Source: Bacteroidota bacterium
Lineage (GTDB): Bacteria > Bacteroidota > Bacteroidia > Bacteroidales > Dysgonomonadaceae
Assembly: GCA_023622765.1 (NCBI GenBank)
Contig: JAMNYO010000125.1
Coordinates: forward strand, 1-64,000
Direction: 5' to 3'
Length of the DNA: 64,000 bases
Positions 8,282-17,486 of this stretch are shown piece by piece. Within the stretch, counting starts at the first letter, position 1; every line of letters begins with the position of its first letter. The notes beneath the pieces were generated by a model that had not been told where the DNA came from, did not search any database, and saw only the letters and a list, made by a program, of their open reading frames with translations. The position numbers and the translations under genes were made by a program.

Positions 8282-8800
8282 ATGAAAGTAAAAATAGCTG
8301 TTACGGATGCTAACATCTTTATTGATTTGTTTGACCTGGGATTGATGAAATATTTTTTCAATCTTGAATTTGAAATACATACTACTGCTTCAGTTTTATT
8401 TGAGTTGTATGCCGAACAACAAGAAATACTTCAAGCTTATCAATCTGTTGGCAGGCTTGAAGTTCATAATTTAAAGGAAGAGGATTTCATAGAAATATAC
8501 AACAGTAATTATCCAAAGTCTTTATCAGAAGCTGACAAATCTGTTTTGTATATTGCTAACAAAATAAATGCTTGTGTTTTGAGTAGTGATAAAACACTTC
8601 GAAATTGTGCCAAAAACAAAGAAATCGAATGTCACGGCATGATTTGGATTTTTGACAAATTCGTCGAAACAACAGCTTTAACACCGAGAGAAGCGATGTC
8701 TAAATTAAATCAACTTGTAGCTTCTAATTTTCTTTTTCGAAACAATCAAAATTTGGTTGCGGAAATTGAAACACGTTTGAAAAAATGGTCGCAAAATTGA
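8282..8800 (+). CDS. PIN-domain protein, probable toxin partner of the HTH-ImmA protein
   Basis: 172 residues. The PIN fold is suggested by four well-placed acidic residues: Asp9 in VTDANIFIDL, Glu41 in LFELYAE, Asp85 in SEADKSVLY and Asp103 in LSSDKTL. PIN toxins are Mg-dependent ribonucleases that cut tRNA or mRNA. The gene starts 25 bp after the HTH-ImmA stop on the same strand, with no promoter between, so the two are likely cotranscribed with the regulator first. The region after about residue 110 (helical tail) is not recognised. The toxin role rests on family and context. Confidence 0.78.
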   Translation: MKVKIAVTDANIFIDLFDLGLMKYFFNLEFEIHTTASVLFELYAEQQEILQAYQSVGRLEVHNLKEEDFIEIYNSNYPKSLSEADKSVLYIANKINACVLSSDKTLRNCAKNKEIECHGMIWIFDKFVETTALTPREAMSKLNQLVASNFLFRNNQNLVAEIETRLKKWSQN

Positions 8801-8873
8801 TCCTAGTTTTGCATATTGGCCCATGAAAGTTTAATCCAAGCTTATCCGAGACCCTGAGCTATGCCTAAAGCTC

Positions 8874-10697
8874 TTAAATATATGGCTTTAGGAGCTTTGC
8901 CCAGAGTTTGTAGCCTTTCTTGTTGAGATGCAGGCCGTCATTCGTGAGATCTCGCCTTAGTGCATTACTTTTTTTATCTAAGAAATGGTCGTAGAGCTCG
9001 ATATAAGTGATATTGGGCTGTTCCGCTGCCATCTCTTTTATCAGGCTGTTGAGTTTAGCCACCTCTTCACTTCGTCCGGTTAATCCCCTGTACCTGTTGT
9101 ACGATTCATCCACGGGAAGCAGGCTTTGCAGGTAAATTTTGGTGTCGGGACTTATCCTCCCTATATACTCTATCAGGTAGCGGATATTTGTCGCAACCTC
9201 CTCTATGGGAATTCCATCGGCTATATCGTTTATTCCGATCATGATAAAGAGTTTATTCGGTTGGCCCGTGATTATCTCATCCGACCTGTAGAGCAGTCCG
9301 TAGCTGCTGTCACCACGAATTCCCCGGTTGACGATTCTCTGTTTCAGTTTCGGAAAATAGCGGTTCCACTCCCTGCCTCCCTCCGTGAGGCTGTTGCCAT
9401 ACATCACGATATCATTGGAGGTTATCGGCTCTTCGGCTGCAAATTCGTTGATACGTTCGCTGTAGAATCGCGAGAAGCGTTGAAGTCGCTCTTCGCTATC
9501 AGCGGCAGCGCTGACGATATTGGTTACGATGGCATTCAGCCGTATCGTGGAGGTGGAGTCTTTCGGGTGTACCCGATTGGTCAACAATACAACTGCCATA
9601 TCCTCTTGAGGGTCGATACAGATAGAGGTGCCCGTGTAGCCAGTATGCCCGTAGACAAGCCGCGACGTGAGGTTGCCCAGGTTCGACGAGTAGGCCGAAT
9701 AGCTGTCCCAGCCGAGCGTGCGGCCAAACTCTTCGTAACCTCTCGGGATGGTAGTAAAAGCACGCACGGTGGCGGGTGATAAAAGCTGCACCCCACGAAA
9801 CCTGCCGCCATTTAACAGCATGGTCGCGATAGCGGCCACCTCTTCGGCGGTAGAAAAGAGTCCCGCGTTGCCTGAATTTCCCAGGTTAAGCCTTCTCGCC
9901 AACGGGTCATGCACTTCACCCAGCAGTACCTCGCCATCCTCCTGAACTTCGGTCGGGGCTATTTGAGCATACTTCTCCTGCGGAGGTAGAAAGCCGGTAT
10001 TTTGCAGTCCCATGGGTCGATAAATGTTTTCTGTCGTATATTCCGATAGCGATATGCCGGTCACTTTTTCCACGATATACTGCAGTGTGATGAAATTGAG
10101 GCAGCTATACCGCATCGTTTCACCCGGTTCGCTTCCTTTTTCGCAGTTGGCGATGTAGTGATACAGCCTGGCGGGCGGGCTGATTGTCGTGTCGCTGTTT
10201 AACACCTGTTGAACCGGCGCGTATGCGGGGAGTCCCGACGTGTGCGTAAGGAGGTGTCGGATGGTAATCCGACTATCTTCCGGCCATTCCGGCAGATAGC
10301 GCTGCACCCGATCTTGCAACAGTATCTCACCCCGTTCCAGCAGTTGCATAATGGCAATGCCTGCACCAAGGGGTTTGGAAAGGGAGGCGAGGTCGAAAAT
10401 GGTCTCTTCTACCATCGGTTCCACGGATGGTACGGTGCGTTTATTGCCATAAGCTTGTATGTATGCCAGCTTGTCGTGTCTCACCACGGCCAGCACCGCG
10501 CCCGGTATCTGCCGATCCTCTATTGCCTGCTCGATCACCCTGTCCGCACGTTGCAGTACAAATCGGTTCAGTCCCACCTGTTCGGGGGAACTTCTCTCCA
10601 AAAGGGTGTTCTGCTGCGCGTTCAGCTCAATGACATTTAGTGTCAGAGGCAAAAGGAGCAGAAGCAACAGCCATTTTTTGTAGTATCTCATTTCCAT
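8874..10697 (-). CDS. Secreted serine beta-lactamase-like hydrolase fused to SGNH/GDSL esterase
   Basis: 607 residues. A signal peptide (WLLLLLLLPLTLNVIELNAQ) is followed by a class C beta-lactamase-like domain (about 35-400) with SxxK as SLSK, YxN as YSCLN, and the KTG-equivalent HTG in GHTGYTGTS. A second domain (about 425-607) is an SGNH hydrolase with MYGNSLTEGG (block I), IMIGINDI (G-x-N-D block III) and DGLHLNKKG (D-x-x-H block V). The two active sites suggest hydrolysis of a peptide or lactam-like bond plus removal of an ester such as O-acetyl, plausibly on peptidoglycan fragments given the neighbours; this is inference. It is the last gene of the long minus-strand salvage locus. A CCTAAAGC/GCTTTAGG hairpin overlaps the stop but lacks a T-run. 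Confidence 0.88.
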   Translation of the reverse strand: MEMRYYKKWLLLLLLLPLTLNVIELNAQQNTLLERSSPEQVGLNRFVLQRADRVIEQAIEDRQIPGAVLAVVRHDKLAYIQAYGNKRTVPSVEPMVEETIFDLASLSKPLGAGIAIMQLLERGEILLQDRVQRYLPEWPEDSRITIRHLLTHTSGLPAYAPVQQVLNSDTTISPPARLYHYIANCEKGSEPGETMRYSCLNFITLQYIVEKVTGISLSEYTTENIYRPMGLQNTGFLPPQEKYAQIAPTEVQEDGEVLLGEVHDPLARRLNLGNSGNAGLFSTAEEVAAIATMLLNGGRFRGVQLLSPATVRAFTTIPRGYEEFGRTLGWDSYSAYSSNLGNLTSRLVYGHTGYTGTSICIDPQEDMAVVLLTNRVHPKDSTSTIRLNAIVTNIVSAAADSEERLQRFSRFYSERINEFAAEEPITSNDIVMYGNSLTEGGREWNRYFPKLKQRIVNRGIRGDSSYGLLYRSDEIITGQPNKLFIMIGINDIADGIPIEEVATNIRYLIEYIGRISPDTKIYLQSLLPVDESYNRYRGLTGRSEEVAKLNSLIKEMAAEQPNITYIELYDHFLDKKSNALRRDLTNDGLHLNKKGYKLWAKLLKPYI

Positions 10698-10879
10698 TGT
10701 TTATTATTCTTTCACGCGGTTTTACGGTAGTTGTGCCGTCTTCGATTGCATACCTGAATCGCCTGTTCTGTTATCTTTTCACATGAAGATGATAGGTTCA
10801 TTGTATCATGTTTACAACTTTGATATTTTATAGTTGCGCTATTATACTGTCGTACTATTTTAATTTTAATGCCCTATTA

Positions 10880-11728
10880 TCAGCAACTATGATATTCAAT
10901 CAGGCCCCGCATGGGCTCCTGGAGAATACGCCCCAGGGTAACATGCTCTTTTTCACAGGCGCTCTCTAGCGGTTGTTGAAAATAATGGGCGACGGATCCC
11001 ACGAAATGCACCTGATGGAGGCTCCAGTTCGGGTACTGTTTTACATTGCGGATCAGGAAAAGCCTGAATGCCTCTTCAACCAGTCCGTATACCTCATCTA
11101 TATGCAGGTGATCTGCAATAAATGGAGCGAATGAGGCAAGGTAGCGGTTGGGGTTGGGTTTTTTATAGACACGATCCAGAATGTCGGCGGGAGAAGTGTT
11201 GTACTGCTCCAAAAAATTCTCCTTTAACCCCTTAGGCATCTGGTTTTTCAGCACCGCACCTAAAAACTGCTTGCCCAGTACGGCCCCGCTACCCTCATCA
11301 CCCAGTATATATCCAAGCGGAGATATATTCATATCGATATCTTTGCCGTTGTAACTGCAGGAGTTGGCTCCTGTGCCCAGTATGCAGGCTATTCCGGCTT
11401 TATGACCGCAAAGCGCACGTGCAGCACCCAGCATATCGGAATGGATAGCCACAGATTGAGCCACGAGGAGCTTGTTGAGTGCATCTCCCACGACAGGTGA
11501 CTTCTCGGGTGTGCAGCCGGCACCATAGAAGTGGACGGAAGCATATTCAATGGTAGGGATATTGGGTATAAGCTCCCTGTTGAGTATCTCCACGATTTGC
11601 CCGGTATCCACGAAAAAGGGGTTCAGTCCCTCGGTGCGCACGTTGGCTACCGTTGTGCCATCGCTTTTGATAGCCGCCCAGTCTGTTTTCGTTGAGCCGC
11701 TGTCAGCAATAAGTATGTTGTGGTTCAT
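10880..11728 (-). CDS. murK: BadF/BadG-type sugar kinase, MurK-like (N-acetylmuramate/N-acetylglucosamine kinase)
   Basis: 282 residues with the ASKHA kinase fold: phosphate-1 loop ADSGSTKTDWA at the N-terminus, ACILGTGANSCSY (phosphate-2 loop) and GYILGDEGSGAVLG, the hallmark of BadF/BcrAD N-acetylhexosamine kinases. In Tannerella forsythia a kinase of this type (MurK) phosphorylates MurNAc after import. The genes beside it (NamZ-like exo-muramidase, AmpG/MurT-like transporter) match that pathway, so MurNAc 6-phosphate is the expected product. No etherase MurQ is in the window. GlcNAc kinase activity cannot be excluded. The symbol is by homology and context. Confidence 0.82.
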   Translation of the reverse strand: MNHNILIADSGSTKTDWAAIKSDGTTVANVRTEGLNPFFVDTGQIVEILNRELIPNIPTIEYASVHFYGAGCTPEKSPVVGDALNKLLVAQSVAIHSDMLGAARALCGHKAGIACILGTGANSCSYNGKDIDMNISPLGYILGDEGSGAVLGKQFLGAVLKNQMPKGLKENFLEQYNTSPADILDRVYKKPNPNRYLASFAPFIADHLHIDEVYGLVEEAFRLFLIRNVKQYPNWSLHQVHFVGSVAHYFQQPLESACEKEHVTLGRILQEPMRGLIEYHSC

Positions 11729-11855
11729 ATCGTTAGTTTTACGAGAAATAGGGTGTTATCCCTATGGAGATTCGTGAAATGAAAAAATATTTCGGTTATT
11801 GGTTGTACAAAAAACAGGGAATTAACCTATAAAAGTTCGTGAAATGAGAAATATC

Positions 11856-13097
11856 TCAATGATACAAAAAATAGGGGATTACCCTGTTGCGATACGCCAA
11901 AATATCCTTATTCCAATAATCTTCGATATCGCTCCATCGGTAGTTTTCGCTGAAACGCAAACGGATGGTGTCGCTACCGGTCACCTTATCGAACATGTTG
12001 AAGCGATGCTTGGTTTCATCGCTAAATATGGGATGATCGGGTGCCTGTTTGTAGAGCTCCTCCATCACGATAAACTGAATGGGACTGAGGGGGGCATAGT
12101 GTGGGTTGGTAAAATGTACCTGTACTCCCTGGAGATGCTTACCCGCTCCCACGCTGTAGAACGGACGGTAATGCAAGGGGCGGAATATCACTCCCGGTAT
12201 CTGGCGTGCGTTTAGCGCTTCCGCCAGAAGCTCCGCATCGACCCATTCGGCACCGAACAGTTCAAACGGCATGGTATATCCTACGCCGATAGAGACAATT
12301 CCCAGCTCGCCCAGTATACCCGATACCGGGTAGAAAAGCGCTGACGATGGGTGTGGAATATGGGGAGAGGGTGCTACCCACGGGAGTTTGGTATCTTCAA
12401 ATATCATGTTGCGTGACCAGCCTTGCATCTCTATCACCGTGAGCTGACAGGGGGTGCTAATCAGTCCCTCATTGTTGAGATACAGTGCTAGCTCGCCACA
12501 GGTGAGCCCATACACGTAGGGAATGGGATATTGACTTACAAAGGAAATGAACTCAGGTTCAACTAGGTTCCCCTCCATACGGATACCCCCAAGCGGGTTG
12601 GGACGGTCTAATACCACGAAAGGGATCCCGGCTTCGCCCGCGGCCTCCATGGCCAGTCCCATTGTGCTGATGTAGGTAAATGAGCGAGAACCTATGTCCT
12701 GGATATCATACACCAGTACATCTACCCCCTCTAACATGTCAGGGGTAGGTTTACGGGTTTTGCCGTATAGGGAGTAGACCGGCACCCCTGTTTTGCTGTC
12801 TGTCGCCGTGTCCACCTTGTCGCCGGCATGTGCATCGCCCCGCACACCATGTTCCGGGCCATAGAGTGCCACTAACTGCACGCCGGGCGCCTCGTGTAAG
12901 ATGTCTATGGTGGATTGAAGGCGACAATCTATCCCCGTGGGGTTGGTAATCAGTCCCACCCGTTTACCCTGTAAAATATCAAAGTCGCGGTCACGCAACA
13001 CCTCTATCCCCGTTTTGACAATGGGCTGCGAGAAGATAGGGATGATGGTGACAGCCCATAAAGCTGTTATAAAAAACAATATCTCTTTTTTTCTCAT
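11856..13097 (-). CDS. namZ: Exo-beta-N-acetylmuramidase NamZ (DUF1343, GH171)
   Basis: 413 residues. A signal peptide (MRKKEILFFITALWAVTIIPIFSQ) is followed by the DUF1343 domain: GKRVGLITNPTGID, YGPEHGVRGDAHAGD, PVYSLYGKTRKPTPDML, DVLVYDIQDIGSRSFTYIST and FVVLDRPNPLGG are all family blocks. NamZ enzymes release MurNAc from the non-reducing end of peptidoglycan glycans. The product would be taken up by the transporter encoded at 13480-14775 and phosphorylated by the kinase encoded directly downstream (128-bp gap). A short TAnnTTTG-type promoter was not found. Secretion to the periplasm is expected. Confidence 0.9.
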   Translation of the reverse strand: MRKKEILFFITALWAVTIIPIFSQPIVKTGIEVLRDRDFDILQGKRVGLITNPTGIDCRLQSTIDILHEAPGVQLVALYGPEHGVRGDAHAGDKVDTATDSKTGVPVYSLYGKTRKPTPDMLEGVDVLVYDIQDIGSRSFTYISTMGLAMEAAGEAGIPFVVLDRPNPLGGIRMEGNLVEPEFISFVSQYPIPYVYGLTCGELALYLNNEGLISTPCQLTVIEMQGWSRNMIFEDTKLPWVAPSPHIPHPSSALFYPVSGILGELGIVSIGVGYTMPFELFGAEWVDAELLAEALNARQIPGVIFRPLHYRPFYSVGAGKHLQGVQVHFTNPHYAPLSPIQFIVMEELYKQAPDHPIFSDETKHRFNMFDKVTGSDTIRLRFSENYRWSDIEDYWNKDILAYRNRVIPYFLYH

Positions 13098-13174
13098 ATT
13101 TTTATTGCGTTAAATGTTGACTTTCACGTGTTTTACTTACTGTTATAGCTTTCAGAGCGAAGACCTCGTGAATA

Positions 13175-13240
13175 TTTGCGATAGGCCGAACGCAGAGTCA
13201 AGCTTGCTTGAACTATGCTGAGGTGAGCAAATATCTACCG
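13175..13240. repeat. Interspersed intergenic repeat, copy 1
   Basis: The 13098-13479 gap has no convincing gene. It holds a repeat starting TTTGCGATAGGCCGAACGCA at 13175 and ending AATATCTACCG at 13230-13240. The same head (about 36 bp, 4 mismatches) and tail occur in the gap at 52333-52450. The rest of the gap (13241-13480) is rich in AGCAAG/GCGAAG/TTGCGTTA words and looks like degraded repeat sequence. Whether it is a mobile MITE-like unit or a structural RNA is unknown. Confidence 0.6.
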
Positions 13241-13479
13241 CGTGAACTTTCGTGGGGACACATCCTGCGAAGATTGCGTTAAAAAAGAAAAGCTGTTTGA
13301 GGCGAAGCTGAACTTTTGCGTTAAGCAAGACGAGCAGAAAACGAACTTGTTCGTGTTATGCCGTTGCGAGCAAAAGTGCTGTAAAACAGAGTTTTTTTCT
13401 TTTAGCAAGCAAGCAGTAGATGGGTCACGAAATTTGCGCCAGTCGAGCCTGAAAGCAAAAGACAATTATGCGTTAAAAA

Positions 13480-14775
13480 TTACTCTTCATTTTTCTTCGC
13501 AACGCCATACTTTGGATCAACCTTGATAATGGCAGTCCCGATGACGGTGGCGAGACAGCATGCTATTACAAACCAGAAAAAGTTAATGTAACCCAGCGCT
13601 TCTTGAATATAACCGGCAACCAAACCCGGCAACATCATGCTGAGGGCCATAAAGCCCGTGCATAGGGCGTAGTGCGCGGTTTGACTTTGCCCTTGCGCGA
13701 AATAGATCATAAACAGCATATAGGCGGTGAAGCCAAAACCGTAACCAAACTGGTCGATAACGATGCAGGTGCTGATAACGGCCATGCTGGTAGGCTGGGC
13801 AATGGCCAGGTAGAGATAGAGTGCGCAAGGTACCATGATGCAGAAAGCCATGGGCCACAGCCACTTTTTCAATCCCCCTTTTGATGCGGCAAAACCCCCG
13901 ATAATTCCTCCCAGTGTAAGTCCAATAATGCCATAGGTACCATATGCCAGACCCACCTGTTGCGTTGATAGCCCCAGTCCGCCCACCTCTATGGAATCTA
14001 GCAAAAAGGGATTGATCATCTTGACGATAAATGCTTCCGGTAGCCGGAAGGTGAGCATGAAGATAATGGCCGGTATTACCTGCTTCTTTTTGAAAAAGGT
14101 GACAAACGTTCCAAGAAACTCTTTGATGATCTCCCCGAAAGTGCGCTGCTCGCTTCGATCCATATCTTTCGAGGCGTGAGGCAACATCTGTTTGTGGTAT
14201 ATCGCCAGAAGCAGGAAGAATATCGCGAGAATGATAAAAGTAATGTTCCAGGAGCGCTCGATGCTTCCGGTAGATTTCTCGATGGAGCCGGCTATAATGA
14301 CCAGGATTCCTTGTCCAAACACGGTCGCGGCACGGTAGAAGGTGCTTCGTATGCCCACGAATTTCGCCTGGTCCACCTCATCCAACCCCAGCATATAGAA
14401 GCCGTCAGCGGCGATATCGTGCGTGGCGGAGGAGAAGGCCAGCAGCCAAAAGAATGCCAGCGTCAGCTGAAAGAAGTAGGGTGCGGGTATGCTAAACGCC
14501 ACTCCTGCAAAAGCTACCGCTATGATGCTCTGCATGGTTATAATCCACCATCGCTTGGTTTTAAAGAGATCCACGATGGGGCTCCAGAACGGTTTTATAA
14601 CCCAAGGCAGGTAGAGCCAACTGGTGTACAACGCGATTTCGGCATTGCCTATACCCAGCTTTTTGTACATGATCACCGAAATGGTCATGACGGCCACGTA
14701 GGGTATCCCCTCTGCAAAATAGAGGGTGGGTATCCATGCCCATGGAGAGCGTCTTTTTTGCTTAATGTTCGACAT
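13480..14775 (-). CDS. murT: AmpG/MurT-type MFS transporter for muropeptide or MurNAc
   Basis: 431 residues with about 12 hydrophobic segments. The N-terminus WAWIPTLYFAEGIPYVAVMT and the LPWVIKPFWSPIVDLFKTKRWW block are typical of AmpG-family permeases; AHYALCTGFMALSMMLPG lies near the end. In Tannerella forsythia an AmpG-like permease (MurT) imports MurNAc rather than anhydro-muropeptides. The start codon lies inside the 3' end of the SpoIID gene (14-bp overlap), so translation is probably coupled. Exact substrate (MurNAc, GlcNAc-MurNAc or muropeptide) cannot be read from sequence. Confidence 0.85.
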   Translation of the reverse strand: MSNIKQKRRSPWAWIPTLYFAEGIPYVAVMTISVIMYKKLGIGNAEIALYTSWLYLPWVIKPFWSPIVDLFKTKRWWIITMQSIIAVAFAGVAFSIPAPYFFQLTLAFFWLLAFSSATHDIAADGFYMLGLDEVDQAKFVGIRSTFYRAATVFGQGILVIIAGSIEKSTGSIERSWNITFIILAIFFLLLAIYHKQMLPHASKDMDRSEQRTFGEIIKEFLGTFVTFFKKKQVIPAIIFMLTFRLPEAFIVKMINPFLLDSIEVGGLGLSTQQVGLAYGTYGIIGLTLGGIIGGFAASKGGLKKWLWPMAFCIMVPCALYLYLAIAQPTSMAVISTCIVIDQFGYGFGFTAYMLFMIYFAQGQSQTAHYALCTGFMALSMMLPGLVAGYIQEALGYINFFWFVIACCLATVIGTAIIKVDPKYGVAKKNEE

Positions 14776-16132
14776 GCTGATAAAGTTTTGTTACGTCCGT
14801 GCCCGGGTAGTAGTGCGAAAGAATCTCCCGGTAGCTGTATCCTTTTTCTCCCATTACTGCCGCTCCTATCTGGCAAAGTCCCACGCCATGTCCCCATCCT
14901 GCACCATGTAGCGTGAAGCGTTCGGGGTTCTCTTTCGCTCCCTCCGTATGCACCGTGAATGCCGAGGAGTAGAGGTGACTTTCCGACAGGATCCGGCGAA
15001 TTTCCAACTCCTTGCCAATCACCACCTCACCCTTTGTGCCTACAATACGCAATCTCGATATCCTGGATGAGGGACCGCGTGTGAGCGGTTCGAGGGCTTT
15101 GATTTGTCCTAAATCTTTTCCCAGCTTTTTTCTCACCAATTCGGAGAGCTCTTCCGTTGAATAGCTCACCTGCCACCGGTAAAAATCGGTCGTAGTACGA
15201 TCGTAGAAGTTGAGTACCTGATCCAGGATGTCCGGGTCTTGGGTGTTGCAAAAACTCGCCGGGTGACCTTCGATAAAGGCTGTTGCATCCTCCTCGTTAG
15301 AGTAGTCGGCTGTCTTATAGTGTTCGCTTGTTTGAGCGTGTTCGCCGGTCTTAGAGCATTCAGCTGTTCCAGAAAAGTCTGTCGTACCAACATTTTCCGC
15401 GTCGCGCACCGGTAGCAGGTAGGGGTACTGCTTGTCTTCCCAGCAGGTAGCAAACCGTTCGAGTACGCCCCCGCAACATTTATGGAAACGGGTGTCGGCC
15501 AACTTGCCCTCGTAGGTAAGTACCTCTCCGGCTGTTTCCGTGACGGCTATTTGGGCTTTTTCGGTTATCTCTCGCGATATACCCTGATACCGCTGGCAAT
15601 GATCATCGGCACAGACGTTAAATTGCGTATGGTCATCCTTGTCGTACCACTTGATCATATCCCCCTCTTCGCCTAACGTGGCGACTGCCGTTCCTGGCAG
15701 TTGGTTGAAGCCTTCAAGCTGTGCCAACACCCAGCTGCGTGAAATAACGGCATGCGCCTTTAGGAGGGGCATATTGGCCGTGCTCCTCATTTCAGATGAG
15801 ATGACGCTTAAAAGGTAGGACTCCACGTCTATCATGTTGATCACATGCAACAGTTGAGGTTCTCTGTCTGAAACGACCAACTTTAACGACCCGTTAAAAG
15901 TTTGGTGCTCTTTCTGCTCCCAGTGAAAATGTACGCCGATGGTTACATCGTGTATGGTGAAGCTGTCGTGGGGTAAAACGGGATGAAACTCCAAGGCTCC
16001 TTCCGTCAGTTCTGTCGCCTTAAACCGATGCTTGCCGGTGATGGTTGTCCCGTCACGTCCCTTGAAATCACCATGAAAGTCAATGGTAACCTCCGGTGCC
16101 GTGAGTATGCCTACCGATATGGTTGGAATCAT
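14762..16132 (-). CDS. SpoIID/LytB-domain protein without visible signal peptide
   Basis: 456 residues. The SpoIID/LytB domain is marked by YLLSVISSEM (with the Glu equivalent to the SpoIID catalytic Glu), LLKAHAVISRSWVLAQL, GEVLTYEGKLADTRFHKCCGG and the C-terminal GWGHGVGLCQIGA. SpoIID is a lytic transglycosylase on denuded glycan; LytB-type relatives enhance amidases. There is no hydrophobic N-terminus (MIPTISVGILTAPEVTIDF), so export is not evident, which is odd for a wall enzyme. Between the Cys-rich CCGG block and ATAFIEG lies a low-complexity loop rich in T/E/H/S. It overlaps the transporter gene by 14 bp. The 133-bp gap upstream is a polypyrimidine tract on the plus strand. Confidence 0.85.
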   Translation of the reverse strand: MIPTISVGILTAPEVTIDFHGDFKGRDGTTITGKHRFKATELTEGALEFHPVLPHDSFTIHDVTIGVHFHWEQKEHQTFNGSLKLVVSDREPQLLHVINMIDVESYLLSVISSEMRSTANMPLLKAHAVISRSWVLAQLEGFNQLPGTAVATLGEEGDMIKWYDKDDHTQFNVCADDHCQRYQGISREITEKAQIAVTETAGEVLTYEGKLADTRFHKCCGGVLERFATCWEDKQYPYLLPVRDAENVGTTDFSGTAECSKTGEHAQTSEHYKTADYSNEEDATAFIEGHPASFCNTQDPDILDQVLNFYDRTTTDFYRWQVSYSTEELSELVRKKLGKDLGQIKALEPLTRGPSSRISRLRIVGTKGEVVIGKELEIRRILSESHLYSSAFTVHTEGAKENPERFTLHGAGWGHGVGLCQIGAAVMGEKGYSYREILSHYYPGTDVTKLYQHVEH

Positions 16133-16265
16133 ATTGTTGGTTTTATCTTTTCGTTGACTTTTTCGTGAGCCCTTTTAGTTGTCTTGCCTTTTTGTTTGCT
16201 TTTTCGTTGCCTTTTCCTTTTCGGTTCAAGGAGGATGAACTTTTTTGGTCATAGAGGCGACACAT

Positions 16266-17486
16266 TCAACGCTCTTTTTTCAGTCGCTCTATTAGCCGAT
16301 GGAACTTGTCGGCAGGAAGAGAGACCTCCTCCATAAGTTGCATCCAGAGGGTGCCGGTTATCCGCGAGTAGTCCTCCGGGCGAGGCAGTACGGCAATGCC
16401 CGACATGTCGATTACCCCGGGTGAACAGAGGAACTGCTCATCACCTTCCCGAAAATAGCACTCCGGTCGGTGCTTACTTCTCAGGATGACCCTGAGCCGC
16501 CACCTTTTCGCTTCGGTATGCCTGATCACCAGGTTTAGTCGGTCGTCGCCCACTTCAATCTCCTTCAGCCTCTCGGTCAATAGCGACCATAGTGAGCAGA
16601 GTGCGCTGATTGAATTCGCCTGCAGCAACAGTACGGTGCGGGGTTGTTCCTCCATCAGCATGATCGAACCACCGTCTCGCTCTATGATGAGAGCTTTCGG
16701 GTGCTGCTCCATTAGCGGCAGCACACCTTGTGGCCCGGCTTGAAAGTGGAAGTGGTCGGGTGCCGAGGCACCGCAGGTAGCCCCATTGAAGTAGACGTCT
16801 AGCCAACCCGAAAAAAGTTCTGCCAGACGGGCCATATCTTCAATGCTGTTGCCAATCAATATTTGATGGTCGTTCTTGTTTTCGTTCTCTTCCCCATTCT
16901 GCCCGCTGTTTTGTCTTCCACTCTGCTTGCCACAATTCAATATTTGAGAACTGTTCTGCTCTCCGTTTTGTTCCCTTTTCGACCCGTTCTCCTTTTCACC
17001 GCCCATTAATCGTTGGGGAATATGGTCGATACTTGGGATGACAAAATGTCTGTCTACAATGGGGAACGGGTTTGTTAAGACGATATACCTGCCTAAGAGG
17101 AGCAACCCCTTCTGTTCCGCGGGCAGGTTGTGCCTGCATAAAAAGCAGGGGCGTGCGGCAATGCTTTCGTGGTCGGTCTTGGCAGCCGAAGAGACGATAC
17201 GTGCCGGGTTGTGCTGCGCTTTGAAAGGGATATGGTTTACAGAGATATCTTTGGTAAGCAGCTGCTGCAAATCGCCGTACCCCTTTTTCATCAGTGGCCA
17301 GTTGGTCGTCTGTTCACGCCAGAGAGCATTCATCAACTCTTTGATGCTGTTTCGAGACCCTTTTGTGCCGGCTTTCATGACAGCGTCACTGCCTGACAAA
17401 TCTTTCCCGCTATTTTTCTGCCCTTTTACACTATTCCCACCCATAGCTCCTAGCTGTTCTTCTTCAATCGTGCCTGCAACTCCCAT
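16266..17486 (-). CDS. DUF4922 HIT-like nucleotidyltransferase/phosphorylase
   Basis: 406 residues. The core resembles HIT-superfamily nucleotidylyltransferases of the ATP adenylyltransferase / GDP-sugar phosphorylase type: [35 protein letters not shown] and the catalytic-type [13 protein letters not shown] with an H-x-H-x-Q motif. The second half has [21 protein letters not shown] role in activating or releasing a nucleotide sugar in the salvage locus is inference. Two odd insertions are visible: a polar N-terminal tail of about 45 residues, and a Gln/Asn/Glu/Gly-rich loop of about 47 residues (roughly 165-210) just after the HFVIPS block. The start overlaps the preceding glycosyltransferase gene by 37 bp, so the two are coupled. 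Confidence 0.75.
   Translation of the reverse strand: MGVAGTIEEEQLGAMGGNSVKGQKNSGKDLSGSDAVMKAGTKGSRNSIKELMNALWREQTTNWPLMKKGYGDLQQLLTKDISVNHIPFKAQHNPARIVSSAAKTDHESIAARPCFLCRHNLPAEQKGLLLLGRYIVLTNPFPIVDRHFVIPSIDHIPQRLMGGEKENGSKREQNGEQNSSQILNCGKQSGRQNSGQNGEENENKNDHQILIGNSIEDMARLAELFSGWLDVYFNGATCGASAPDHFHFQAGPQGVLPLMEQHPKALIIERDGGSIMLMEEQPRTVLLLQANSISALCSLWSLLTERLKEIEVGDDRLNLVIRHTEAKRWRLRVILRSKHRPECYFREGDEQFLCSPGVIDMSGIAVLPRPEDYSRITGTLWMQLMEEVSLPADKFHRLIERLKKER

Noticed and set aside
6473-8870. Integrative element with att sites at tRNA-Ser
   Set aside because: No integrase gene, and no repeat of the tRNA 3' end (TTCGAATCCCCCC) was found downstream.
13242-13526. 94-codon plus-strand open frame in the gap between NamZ and the transporter genes
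   Set aside because: It consists of repeat-derived sequence rich in Cys/Lys/Phe with no domain, and runs into the 3' end of the transporter gene in antisense.
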